Of a stretch of DNA of 64,000 nucleotides, positions 51,288 to 59,754 are shown one piece after another. The notes under the pieces were generated by a model. That model had not been told where the DNA came from, ran no database searches, and saw nothing but the letters and a program-made list of their open reading frames with translations. Positions within the stretch are counted from its first letter, which is position 1. The number at the start of each line of letters is the position of its first letter. The position numbers were made by a program, and so were the translations under genes. Source of the stretch: CALREJ01 sp964533375 (lineage in GTDB: Bacteria; Patescibacteriota; Gracilibacteria; Peribacterales; Peribacteraceae); the NCBI GenBank assembly GCA_964533375.1, contig CAZHLW010000001.1, positions 1 to 64,000 of the forward strand. Reading direction: 5' to 3'.

Positions 51288-52271
51288 ATGCGTGCACTCG
51301 TGACCGGCGGCGCCGGATTCATCGGTTCCCACCTTGTGGACCGCCTGCTTGCGGACGGTCACAGCGTCACGATTCTCGATAACTTTTCGACTGGACGCGA
51401 GGAGAATATCCGGCATCTGAGTGGTAGAAATGATGTCAGTGTCGTGCGTGCAGACTGCGCCGATCTCCCAACTATTCTTCCGACATTCACTGGCATCGAC
51501 TGGGTGTTTCACCTGGCGGCACTGGCAGACATCGTGCCCTCCATCCAGCGGCCGCTTGCGTACCACCATGCGAATGTCGATGGCACCGCTGCCGTGCTCG
51601 AAGCAGCGAAGGCTGCAGGGGTGAAGCGCTTCCTCTATGCTGCATCGTCTTCCTGTTACGGTATTCCGCCCGTGTACCCCACACCCGAAACGGCGCCCAT
51701 TTCTCCGCAGTACCCCTACGCCCTCACTAAAAATATCGCCGAGCAGTATGTGCTCCATTGGGGTCAGGTCTACGGACTACCTGTCGCATGTCTGCGACTC
51801 TTCAATGTCTATGGTCCGCGGTCGCGCACATCCGGAACCTACGGCGCAGTGTTCGGCGTCTTCCTTGCGCAAAAACTTGCCGGCAAACCTTTCACCATTG
51901 TGGGTGACGGCAGCCAGACCAGAGACTTCACCTTCGTAACGGACGTTGCCGATGCTTTTGTCCGTACAGCACAGAGCAATGTGACGCAGGAAGTGATGAA
52001 CGTCGGCAGCGGCAACACCTACAGCATCAATCTCCTGACCGATCTCCTGGGGGGCGACAAAACCTACATCCCGAAGCGCCCGGGGGAGCCGGACTGCACC
52101 TTTGCAGACATCACCAAAATCGGCAGTTTGATCGGCTGGAACCCATCGGTCTCGTTTGAAAAAGGCGTATCCATCATGAATGAACACATCGAGGATTGGC
52201 GATCTGCGCCTGTTTGGACGCCAGACAGCATTGCTGAAGCGACAAAAGATTGGTTTGCCTATCTGTCGTAA
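51288..52271 (+). CDS. UDP-sugar 4-epimerase-like SDR
   Basis: 327 residues. VTGGAGFIGSHLVDRLL near 4, HLAALADIVPSIQRP near 75, YAASSSCYG near 118 and YPYALTKNIAEQYVLHWG near 143 define the UDP-GlcNAc/Glc 4-epimerase (WbpP/Gne) subgroup. CLRLFNVYGPRSRTSGTYG and DFTFVTDVADAFV follow. It likely interconverts UDP-gluco and UDP-galacto sugars. Confidence 0.88.
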   Translation: MRALVTGGAGFIGSHLVDRLLADGHSVTILDNFSTGREENIRHLSGRNDVSVVRADCADLPTILPTFTGIDWVFHLAALADIVPSIQRPLAYHHANVDGTAAVLEAAKAAGVKRFLYAASSSCYGIPPVYPTPETAPISPQYPYALTKNIAEQYVLHWGQVYGLPVACLRLFNVYGPRSRTSGTYGAVFGVFLAQKLAGKPFTIVGDGSQTRDFTFVTDVADAFVRTAQSNVTQEVMNVGSGNTYSINLLTDLLGGDKTYIPKRPGEPDCTFADITKIGSLIGWNPSVSFEKGVSIMNEHIEDWRSAPVWTPDSIAEATKDWFAYLS

Positions 52272-52273
52272 GC

Positions 52274-52279
52274 TACCAT
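52274..52279 (+). promoter_or_regulatory. -10 TACCAT of the bifunctional heptose-type gene
   Basis: TACCAT ends 8 bases before ATG 52288, overlapping the upstream stop region. Confidence 0.4.
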
Positions 52280-52287
52280 AGCGGCAA

Positions 52288-53826
52288 ATGGCTTCCTCTA
52301 CACATTCATCGAAAATCCGCACGCTCGAGGAACTGGCGGATATTATTCAGGCTGCCAAGGAAGAAGGAAAAACAGTCGTGCATTGCCATGGTGTTTTTGA
52401 CCTGTTGCACCCGGGACATGTCCGGCATTTCCAGGCTGCACGGAAAGAGGGGGATATTCTGGTGGTCACACTTACCCCCGATCATTTTGTGAACAAGGGT
52501 CCGGGCCGTCCGGTTTTTTCCGAGCAGTTGCGCGCGGAGTTTCTGGCGGCGCTTGCGGACATCGATTACGTTGCCATCAACCGCTGGCCGACCGCCGTGG
52601 AAACAATCCGGATGCTGAAGCCCGGTGTCTATGTGAAGGGAGATGAGTACGAGCGCCGGGAAGATGATCTGACCGGCAAGATTACCGATGAAGAACAGGC
52701 TGTCCTCGACAGCGGCGGACGGATCCACTTCACGCACGACGTGACATTCAGTTCAACGAAACTTCTCAATGAGCACTTTGCCGTCTTCTCCCCCGAGACA
52801 AAGATGTATCTCCAGTCTCTGAAGGAGAAACATACACTGGCAGAAGTCATTGCGGCACTGCAAAACCTGAAGTCTCTGAAAGTACTCGTCGTCGGCGATA
52901 CCATTATCGACGAATATGTACGGTGTAAGGTGCTCGGGCGGGCATCCAAGTCTGCGGCGCTCAATACGCGCTTTGTGCAGACGGAATCGTATGCGGGAGG
53001 TGCCGTTGCCGTTGCCAATCACATTGCCGGTCTGTGCGAGAATGTCGACTTTGTGACAGTTCTCGGGGCGGAAGAGCCGCAGCAGGATTTTCTTACTGCC
53101 CATCTGGGAGCCGCTGTCACCCCTACCTTTTTCCTGCGCAGCGACGGACCGACCACGGTGAAACGCAGATTTGTCGAACCGTTTTTGTATCAGAAAATGT
53201 TTGAGGTCACTTTCATTCAGGACCGGCCGCTGCCGGATGACATCATGCAGGAACTCAATGCACATCTGGAAAAAGTGCTGCCGCAGTACGATCTTGTGAT
53301 TGTTGCGGACTTCGGACACGGCATGCTCCGCCCGGAAACCATCCGTCTTCTTTGTGAGAAGTCGCGGTTCCTGGCACTCAACGTGCAGATCAACAGTGCC
53401 AATACCGGCTTCAATCCTCTTACAAAATATCCGCGTGCAGATTATCTGTGCGTGGATCAGGAAGAAATGCGCTTTGCGTATCATGACCGTTTCGGTCCGA
53501 TGAATACGCTGATGAAGCATGCCGCAGGTACGCTGCAGTGCCGGATGATCACTGTCACGCAGGGTGACCAGGGATCGCTGACATGGAAGATGGACGATGC
53601 ATCGCCCGTGCAGACTCCGGTGTTCGCGTCCCGCGTGATCGATACCATCGGAGCGGGGGATGCTTTCCTCTCGTTTGCGGCGCCATGCGCAGCCGCCGGA
53701 TACTCTCCCGAGATCGTGGGGCTGGTCGGCAATGCCGCAGGTGCACTCGCTGCCCAGATTCTCGGAAATAAGGAACCGGTCAATCCGGTCGCACTCCTGA
53801 AGTTCATCACCACCCTTCTCAAATAA
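52288..53826 (+). CDS. Bifunctional nucleotidyltransferase-sugar kinase, HldE-like with reversed domain order
   Basis: 512 residues. The N-terminal domain (about 10-150) is a cytidylyltransferase-fold nucleotidyltransferase with HCHGVFDLLHPGHVRHF near 33-48 and VYVKGDEYE near 115. The C-terminal domain (about 190-510) is a PfkB/ribokinase-family kinase with GGAVAVANHIAGL near 235 and DTIGAGDAFLSF near 451. In HldE of Gram-negatives the kinase comes first; here the order is reversed. The GmhA-like isomerase that follows supports synthesis of ADP- or GDP-heptose. The kinase FGHGM loop is also preserved. Confidence 0.85.
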   Translation: MASSTHSSKIRTLEELADIIQAAKEEGKTVVHCHGVFDLLHPGHVRHFQAARKEGDILVVTLTPDHFVNKGPGRPVFSEQLRAEFLAALADIDYVAINRWPTAVETIRMLKPGVYVKGDEYERREDDLTGKITDEEQAVLDSGGRIHFTHDVTFSSTKLLNEHFAVFSPETKMYLQSLKEKHTLAEVIAALQNLKSLKVLVVGDTIIDEYVRCKVLGRASKSAALNTRFVQTESYAGGAVAVANHIAGLCENVDFVTVLGAEEPQQDFLTAHLGAAVTPTFFLRSDGPTTVKRRFVEPFLYQKMFEVTFIQDRPLPDDIMQELNAHLEKVLPQYDLVIVADFGHGMLRPETIRLLCEKSRFLALNVQINSANTGFNPLTKYPRADYLCVDQEEMRFAYHDRFGPMNTLMKHAAGTLQCRMITVTQGDQGSLTWKMDDASPVQTPVFASRVIDTIGAGDAFLSFAAPCAAAGYSPEIVGLVGNAAGALAAQILGNKEPVNPVALLKFITTLLK

Positions 53827-53827
53827 T

Positions 53828-54406
53828 ATGGATGACCGTTCCGCTTTTGCCGGCACCTACATAACAGAGCTGACTGCCGTGCTCCAGGCTATGCCGCTTG
53901 AAGCCATCGGTGATGCGCTTGCGATTCTCGACAATGCCCGCACAAGCGGTCGCTGCGTGTTTGTGGCTGGAAACGGCGGCAGTGCGTCGACTGCGTCCCA
54001 CATGGCCAATGACTTCATGAAGACCATCACGAAGACCGGCGGTACACCGCTTGAAACCATTTCGCTGTCAGATAACGTTCCGCTCCTGACCGCGATTGCG
54101 AATGATGTGTCCTTTGATGCCGTTTTCTCTGCACAATTAAAAACCCTCGCCCAGAAAGAGGATGTCCTTATTGTGATTTCCGGTTCCGGCAATTCCAAAA
54201 ACCTCATCGACGTCATAAAAGAAGCACGTATCCATCAGATGAAAGTGATCGGATTTCTGGGAATGGATGGCGGGCTGATCAAAGACATGGTGGACACTGC
54301 TATCGTCGTTCCCTCGCACGACTACGGACCGATTGAAGACGTGCATCTGATTCTCAACCACCTCATTACCGCCTGGTTTTTGCAGAAAGGACCGGACCAC
54401 GTTTAA
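53828..54406 (+). CDS. gmhA: Phosphoheptose isomerase (SIS domain)
   Basis: 192 residues. GNGGSASTASHMANDFMK near 50 and SGSGNSKNLIDVIKEA near 118 are the SIS sugar-phosphate sites. It converts sedoheptulose 7-phosphate to glycero-manno-heptose 7-phosphate. The final EDVHLILNHLITAWF helix carries the Glu/His residues typical of GmhA. It lies 1 base after the HldE-like gene, so the two are co-expressed. GmhA may also make other aldose phosphates; heptose is the simplest reading. Confidence 0.9.
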   Translation: MDDRSAFAGTYITELTAVLQAMPLEAIGDALAILDNARTSGRCVFVAGNGGSASTASHMANDFMKTITKTGGTPLETISLSDNVPLLTAIANDVSFDAVFSAQLKTLAQKEDVLIVISGSGNSKNLIDVIKEARIHQMKVIGFLGMDGGLIKDMVDTAIVVPSHDYGPIEDVHLILNHLITAWFLQKGPDHV

Positions 54407-54409
54407 ACT
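54404..54409 (+). promoter_or_regulatory. -10 TAAACT of the GT4 gene at 54416
   Basis: TAAACT overlaps the gmhA stop and ends exactly 6 bases before ATG 54416. Confidence 0.5.
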
Positions 54410-54415
54410 CTATCT

Positions 54416-55681
54416 ATGCATCCATCCACCGGCCGGCTGCGGCTGGTCATCTGCTCAACGGGTATTCCGCACGTGCACTTTCACGCCAAACTCAGCGCCA
54501 GTCTGATGACGCTCTACAGTTACATTGAAGAACTGAAGAAGGCAGGCATCCCCCTGCTGCATATTCTTGTTCTGGACAAGAAGAATATGGATGTCGATCT
54601 GTTGGCGCGGTACCGCAGCGAGATGGAAGAGCCGGGCGTACTCGACATAGCGGTATGGGAGACGCCGGCGCTTGTGCGTCCCCGGTCGCACTTTTATCAG
54701 CCGTTCCAGCCGGTCACCCTGCCGGACTCTGTCCATGAACAAATCCGCGCATTCCATCCCGATGCGATTTTCTGTCTGGATGCTTACAGCGTCGGTGCGC
54801 TCAACCAGGTGAATGATGCGCCCATTCTGGTGCAGGTGCATGATCCCAAATTCCAGACACTCTGGTATCACAGCGTCTATGCAATCCGCGAAGGATCCGG
54901 ACATTTAAAAGACAGTCTTCTGGATATCTACAAAGCATGGCTCTGGCGCGGGTATTACCACCGGGTGCTCCGGCATGCCACGCGCATTGTGACTGTTGCT
55001 GTATCGGGTGCAAATGCACTCAAAAAACTGGGGCTGCAGGCAAAGCATTTTCCCATGCTCTGGGCGGGTGTGCGCGAGGTGCCGACGTTGCGTCCGCCTC
55101 TTCCCGAAAAGCCTACGTTTCTGTTTCAGGGGAACCTGGCAGGACTGGGGTCGCGTTCTGCGTTGCACTTTCTGCTGGACCGCACATATCCGCTCATTAA
55201 AAAGCAGTGGGGGGAGGGCGGGTTTTCCATTCTTCTGTGCGGTACGCGCACGCTGCCGTCGTGGGTGGAAGAGAGCATCCGCACGATGCCTGAAGTTGAA
55301 TTCCTGGGATTTGTGGATGATATCGCTGGCCTTATGATGTCCTGTCATGCGGTTCTGGCGCCCATTGATGTTCCGGTCGGCAACCGTACGCGTATCCTAA
55401 CTGCCATGTCGCTCGAAGTACTGACCATCGCCCACACGACTATTGCCACAGGCAATCCACATCTTGTTGACGGACAGACCTGCTACCTGGCCGACGAGCC
55501 TGCCGCTTTTGTGGAGCGGATGGTGCGCGCCTACGACCGGCCTCCGGAAGTGGCGGATATTATTAAACGTGCGAAACATGTCTACGATACAGAGTTCCGT
55601 CCGGATGCGGCGACAGCCTCGCTCATTCGGGAATTAGAAGATATGGTTGCAGACAAACAGGCTCAGCGGAGCGCCTCCTGA
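54416..55681 (+). CDS. GT4-like glycosyltransferase
   Basis: 421 residues. It starts MHPSTGRLRLVICSTGIPHVHFHAKLSAS; the H-x-H and glycine-rich pieces of the acceptor domain are weak. The donor part PTFLFQGNLAGLGSRSALHFLL and VEFLGFVDDIAGLMMSCHAVLAPIDVPVGNRTRI near 280-320 lacks the normal E-x7-E glutamates, so the enzyme is divergent. It ends AQRSAS, encoded by an element shared in inverted form with 14845-14864, and overlaps the convergent dehydrogenase gene by 19 bases. Confidence 0.75.
   Translation: MHPSTGRLRLVICSTGIPHVHFHAKLSASLMTLYSYIEELKKAGIPLLHILVLDKKNMDVDLLARYRSEMEEPGVLDIAVWETPALVRPRSHFYQPFQPVTLPDSVHEQIRAFHPDAIFCLDAYSVGALNQVNDAPILVQVHDPKFQTLWYHSVYAIREGSGHLKDSLLDIYKAWLWRGYYHRVLRHATRIVTVAVSGANALKKLGLQAKHFPMLWAGVREVPTLRPPLPEKPTFLFQGNLAGLGSRSALHFLLDRTYPLIKKQWGEGGFSILLCGTRTLPSWVEESIRTMPEVEFLGFVDDIAGLMMSCHAVLAPIDVPVGNRTRILTAMSLEVLTIAHTTIATGNPHLVDGQTCYLADEPAAFVERMVRAYDRPPEVADIIKRAKHVYDTEFRPDAATASLIRELEDMVADKQAQRSAS
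55661..55680 (-). repeat. Shared gene-end element, copy 2 (inverted)
   Basis: The minus strand reads CAGGAGGCGCTCCGCTGAGC, 18 of 20 bases the same as 14845-14864. Again it spans both stops of a convergent pair with a 19-base overlap. Confidence 0.75.
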
Positions 55682-56604
55682 ATTCTCTCCGCCAGGAATA
55701 CATCCGTCGCCTCGCGTGATTCCACGGTCATTCCTCCTATATGCGGAGTGATCAGCAGATTGTCGTGCGTGCGGGCGTAGGCAACGAGCGGGTGCGTTGC
55801 CAGCGTCTTTGCGGCTGCCTGTTCATCGGCAAGTACGTCCGTTGCATATCCCGCAATCGTGCCATTTTCCAGGGCGGCAAGCAGGTCTTTCTCCTGCACA
55901 ATCTGTCCCCGGGATGTATTGATGATAACGGCGGTCGGCTTCATCTGTGTGAATGCTTTTGCATCAAACAGGTGTGTTGTATCTGCAGCGAGCGGGAGAT
56001 GGATCGACAGACAGTCGCTTTGTGCGAGCAGTTTTTCAAAGGACACGCGCTCGCACCCTTCCGTGCCGGTAGCCGCTGAGTCGTAGCCGATCACCCGCAT
56101 CCCGAATGCGTTTCCATAACGCGCCATCATGCTGCCGAGTCTGCCCATCCCCGCAATACCGAGCGTCTTTCCGTTGAGCGAATGGCCGCGGAAATGTTCA
56201 CGGTCCCAGCGGTTTTGTTTCACATCATCAATCGCCTGCGGCAGGCGACGCAGCAGACTCAGAAGAAGGCCCCATCCCAGCTCCGCAGTCGACGAAATCC
56301 CACGCAGGAATTCTGTTTCATTTTTCAGACTGACGATCCGGATTCCTTTCTCCTCCGCGACTTTTGTATCGATATGATCCAGTCCGGTCGTGGGACTCGC
56401 AATGACATGCAGGTGAGGAGCACCGTCCATGCACGCGCGATCAATAACCACAGCCAGGTTGGCTATCAGCACCGTGCAGTCGGCCAGTGCCTCTGCAGAG
56501 GGCGGCGTAGCGGGAAGAATGCGCACCTCGCCAAGAGACGCAAGCAGCGCTTCCGCGGCAGGTGCGGGCGGAACATCCGACAGAAGGACAATAATCTGCT
56601 TCAT
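55663..56604 (-). CDS. D-isomer-specific 2-hydroxyacid dehydrogenase
   Basis: 313 residues, PGDH-like. GIAGMGRLGSMMARYGNAFGM near 145 is the NAD-binding loop, INTSRGQIVQEKDLL near 225 and ITPHIGGMT near 290 hold the catalytic Arg/Glu/His region. It oxidises or reduces a 2-hydroxy acid. It follows NeuA by a 4-base overlap at the end of the neuB-neuC-neuA operon, so it may act on a precursor or degradation product of the nonulosonic acid; this is inference. Confidence 0.88.
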   Translation of the reverse strand: MKQIIVLLSDVPPAPAAEALLASLGEVRILPATPPSAEALADCTVLIANLAVVIDRACMDGAPHLHVIASPTTGLDHIDTKVAEEKGIRIVSLKNETEFLRGISSTAELGWGLLLSLLRRLPQAIDDVKQNRWDREHFRGHSLNGKTLGIAGMGRLGSMMARYGNAFGMRVIGYDSAATGTEGCERVSFEKLLAQSDCLSIHLPLAADTTHLFDAKAFTQMKPTAVIINTSRGQIVQEKDLLAALENGTIAGYATDVLADEQAAAKTLATHPLVAYARTHDNLLITPHIGGMTVESREATDVFLAERIQEALR

Positions 56605-57308
56605 GCTGGAAAGAGGATGGAATGCAGCTGCTCCGCAATCTGAAAATCCATCGAATGGTTGATATCCAGCGACCGTTCCGCAGGCATGACATACGGCCGG
56701 GAGATGGCTCCGAAGAGATCGCCCTGTTCAATCAGATTTGTTTTTGTAAGGTAAATGGCAGCATTGCGCTTGAACACTTTCGGCCCCTCAGTACGTTGCG
56801 CCGAGGTGCGTCCTTCGTCTTCAAAAAGCGGACGGATGATATCATCTTCTATCACTTTCAGTTTTGCCGGGGAGAAATCCGCCAGCTCCACCATGCTCAT
56901 GACAGAATCCGCATCCGTGTCGACAATTTTCCGGATGCAGGCATCAATATCCTCCGATGTGCGGAAGGGTGAGGTCGGCTGCAGGATCATGACGTAGTCA
57001 TACGTTTCATTGTTTTTTTTCAGCTCCGCGAGCGCATGCTGCAGAACGGGAATGGTGGGCGTGTCCGCCTGCGCCAGTTCCGCAGGACGCATGAACGGCA
57101 CGTCGGCTCCGAGATGTTTTACAATGTCTGCAATCTCCGGATCATCCGTCGATACGATGCAGCGTGTCAGAAGCGTACTGCCGCGCGCAGCCTCAATGGT
57201 GTAGGCGATGAGCGGCTTGCCTCCGAGCAAGCGCGTATTTTTTTTCGAGACCCCCTGCGAATTGCCGCGCGCCGTAATGATGCCGATAATGCGCTTAGTG
57301 TTGTACAT
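56601..57308 (-). CDS. neuA: CMP-nonulosonate synthetase, NeuA-like
   Basis: 235 residues. IGIITARGNSQGVSKKNTRLLGGKPLIAYTIEAA is the classic CMP-sialate synthetase start with the CTP-binding Arg/Ser loop. IVSTDDPEIADI near 45 and LQPTSPFRTSEDIDACI near 95 are also signature. It activates a nonulosonic acid with CTP. The start at ATG 57308 follows family length; the upstream NeuC frame overlaps by 14 bases. Confidence 0.92.
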   Translation of the reverse strand: MYNTKRIIGIITARGNSQGVSKKNTRLLGGKPLIAYTIEAARGSTLLTRCIVSTDDPEIADIVKHLGADVPFMRPAELAQADTPTIPVLQHALAELKKNNETYDYVMILQPTSPFRTSEDIDACIRKIVDTDADSVMSMVELADFSPAKLKVIEDDIIRPLFEDEGRTSAQRTEGPKVFKRNAAIYLTKTNLIEQGDLFGAISRPYVMPAERSLDINHSMDFQIAEQLHSILFPA

Positions 57309-58455
57309 GGGGCGCGTGGAAATGTTTCTGCACATACAAATCCGCAGTCGCGATGATTTTTGCGATAGATGCGCTGCAGTTTTTCTTGTAGTAGAGGTCA
57401 TTGCGTTTGTAGCGGCCGTGGGCGAACTGGGACAGGATCGCTTTCTGCAGAGCTGTTTTGTTGTAACCGGCATCAATGACATTTTCCCCGTGCAGGCGGC
57501 CGTACTGGCGGTCGCCGATGTTCACGGTGGGGATTCCCAGAAATGATGCTTCTTTAATACCCGAAGACGAGTTTCCGATCAGGCAGCTGCATTTTTTGAG
57601 CAGGGCGATGAACGTATCCTGGTCGAAGTATTTGGCAAAATGCATGTGGTCCCCATAGCCTTTTTCGCGGAACACGCGGATGGCTTTGGAAATCTCGTCC
57701 GTTCCCGCGTCAATATTCGGCCAGAACCAGAGGGTGGGAATGTTGCTCTTTTCCAGCACATCCAGCAGCAGTTCAGTGTGCTGGCGGTTTTTACCGGCTT
57801 CGGTCGTTACAGGATGATGGATGACGATTGCAAACGGTTTGTTAATATTCAGCGGATGGCCGACACCCAGATGGTTCACATCCGCAGACGTGACTTTTGC
57901 CCGATGGCGGGCCAGTTGCTCCACTTCCGCGCAGCCGACATTCCACACATACTGCGGATTTTCACCCATCTGGAGGATGCGCTTTTTGGATGCTTCGTTC
58001 GTTGCAAAATGCAGATGGGAAAGTTTAGTTACGGCATGGCGGACGCTTTCATCAATGCTGCCCGTGCTGTCGCCGCCTTCCAGATGCGCGATGGGAATAT
58101 TCATGTAGGCCGCAGCCACCGCGGCAGCGAGGATTTCGTAGCGGTCGCCGCGCAGGACGACAATATCCGGCCGCAGATTTTCAAAGGCCGTTGCAAATTC
58201 AATAATGCCCACGCCCGTCGTCTTTGCCATGGCAACCGTGGTGCCGCCCGCAAGAGTCATGGTGATGGTTGCATCCGGCGTCAGTCCGTCTTCCGCCATG
58301 GGCGACAAGACGTCGCCGTATTGGGGCAAGATTGCCGATGCTCCGACAATGATCTGCAGTTCCACATCTTTGCGTTTTTTCAGCTCCTGGAGAATGGACG
58401 TGCTGCGTGCATAGTGGATATGCGAGGTGATGATGAAACAGATTTTGCGCTTCAT
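57295..58455 (-). CDS. neuC: UDP-N-acetylglucosamine 2-epimerase, hydrolysing, NeuC-like
   Basis: 386 residues. It releases ManNAc, or the diacetamido analogue, from a UDP-sugar for the NeuB step. KICFIITSHIHYARSTSILQEL (NeuC N-terminus), VVLRGDRYEILAAA near 100, HLEGGDSTGSIDESVRHAVTK near 118, FWPNIDAGTDEI near 235 and GNSSSGIKEASFLGIPTVNIGDRQ near 300 are diagnostic of the hydrolysing subfamily. In the legionaminate and sialate pathways it precedes NeuB. Start ATG 58455 is 7 bases after the NeuB stop. Confidence 0.93.
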   Translation of the reverse strand: MKRKICFIITSHIHYARSTSILQELKKRKDVELQIIVGASAILPQYGDVLSPMAEDGLTPDATITMTLAGGTTVAMAKTTGVGIIEFATAFENLRPDIVVLRGDRYEILAAAVAAAYMNIPIAHLEGGDSTGSIDESVRHAVTKLSHLHFATNEASKKRILQMGENPQYVWNVGCAEVEQLARHRAKVTSADVNHLGVGHPLNINKPFAIVIHHPVTTEAGKNRQHTELLLDVLEKSNIPTLWFWPNIDAGTDEISKAIRVFREKGYGDHMHFAKYFDQDTFIALLKKCSCLIGNSSSGIKEASFLGIPTVNIGDRQYGRLHGENVIDAGYNKTALQKAILSQFAHGRYKRNDLYYKKNCSASIAKIIATADLYVQKHFHAPHVQH

Positions 58456-58462
58456 ACGGATG

Positions 58463-59590
58463 TCAGGAAAGGATAGCAGACGTAATGGGATCGTGGGGGT
58501 GCAAATCGACAGTCGTGCGCCTGCCGACGACCGTATCAATATTGTTGGATGCGAGCGCGCCGCTCAGCATGAGCGGACGCAGGGCAATAAGCAGATCGGG
58601 CGTCAGGACGGTGCCGGCAGGAATAAAGTCCGCTGCCATCAATCCCTTGTGAAAATACGGCCGGAATTGATTCTGCGCACCTTCCAACTCCCGGTTCCTG
58701 TCTCCTTCATAGACAGTGGTATCGACTTCCCTGTAGGCGCCGTTGCGGATGTGTTCGACCATTTCGCGCATTTCATCGGGTGTGAGTGATGCTTTGTGAT
58801 CCGGCCCCCAGGCGTTTCTGGAAAAGCTGAAATGCTTCTCGATCACGCGTGCACCCAGCTGGATGGCGGCATAAGTAACGCTGTGTCCGAGCGAGTGGTC
58901 CGAAAAGCCGACGGTAATATCGGGATAGGTTTCGCGCAGATATGTGATGGTTGCCAGATTGAACTCCTCAGGCGGGCATGGATATTTGCTGACGCAATAG
59001 AGCACGGTGAGGGGGACTTTTTTTGCGCGCACGCGGTGAATGATCTCGTCCAGCTCGCGCAGGCTCACCATACCGGTGGACAGGATGATCGGGAGGCCCG
59101 TTGCAATCAGTTCATCCATCAGCAGATAATCCATCACATCCCCGGACCCCACTTTCCAGAAGGGCACGTTAATTGTCCGGAGGAGCCGCGCAGCGTTTCT
59201 GCTCATCGGCGTGGAAAAGAAGATGATGTTTTTCCGACTGCAATAGTCCGCAATCTCCCGCCAGAAAGTGACTGGTGTTGCACGGGTATTGCGGTCGACC
59301 CACCTGTAGCGGTCCATGCCGTCGAAGTGCGGCGAGACAACTTCGGTTCTCATCTGTTCGTCTTCCACTCTGTGCGTCTGGAATTTGACCGCATCGACAC
59401 CTGCATCCACGGCGGCATCCACCAGGAGCTTTGCTTTCGCCAGATTCTCTTCGACTGTTTCTTCCTTCTCGGATTGTATGAAATTCTTGCCGATTTCCGC
59501 GATTACGAATGCATCCTCCCCGCGCCAGTTGTCTCCCATATCTTCACGAAAAGGGGAGCGGATGGCGGTGCGGACAGTTCGGTCAACCAT
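58463..59590 (-). CDS. neuB: N-acetylneuraminate/legionaminate synthase, NeuB-like
   Basis: 375 residues. It condenses a six-carbon amino sugar with phosphoenolpyruvate to form a nonulosonic acid. AFVIAEIGKNFIQSEKE near 28, VDAVKFQTHRVEDEQMR near 65, FWKVGSGDVMDYLLMDEL near 142, GFSDHSLGHSVTYAAIQLGA near 230 and EKHFSFSRNAWGPDHKAS near 253 form the TIM-barrel active site; a SAF domain ends the protein (DLLIALRPLMLSGAL). Start ATG 59590 is favoured because TATGCT ends 7 bases upstream; ATG 59602 is the alternative. Confidence 0.93.
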   Translation of the reverse strand: MVDRTVRTAIRSPFREDMGDNWRGEDAFVIAEIGKNFIQSEKEETVEENLAKAKLLVDAAVDAGVDAVKFQTHRVEDEQMRTEVVSPHFDGMDRYRWVDRNTRATPVTFWREIADYCSRKNIIFFSTPMSRNAARLLRTINVPFWKVGSGDVMDYLLMDELIATGLPIILSTGMVSLRELDEIIHRVRAKKVPLTVLYCVSKYPCPPEEFNLATITYLRETYPDITVGFSDHSLGHSVTYAAIQLGARVIEKHFSFSRNAWGPDHKASLTPDEMREMVEHIRNGAYREVDTTVYEGDRNRELEGAQNQFRPYFHKGLMAADFIPAGTVLTPDLLIALRPLMLSGALASNNIDTVVGRRTTVDLHPHDPITSAILS

Positions 59591-59597
59591 GTTCTGC

Positions 59598-59603
59598 AGC
59601 ATA
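59598..59603 (-). promoter_or_regulatory. -10 TATGCT of neuB operon
   Basis: Minus-strand TATGCT ends 7 bases before ATG 59590. The upstream alternative ATG 59602 lies inside this hexamer, which argues for 59590 as the start. Confidence 0.45.
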
Positions 59604-59754
59604 CAGTACCCCGGGCAGGTCTAGAAAGCCGCAATCCTACTGTAAAACCCGCCCTTTTTCCGCTTTGGGGAGATGCGTTCCGCTCGGTCTCTTTCTTTGG
59701 TAAAGTGCCTTCGTTCTCCCGTTGCGTTTCTTCCATACGGGATCTTTTTGCTCC

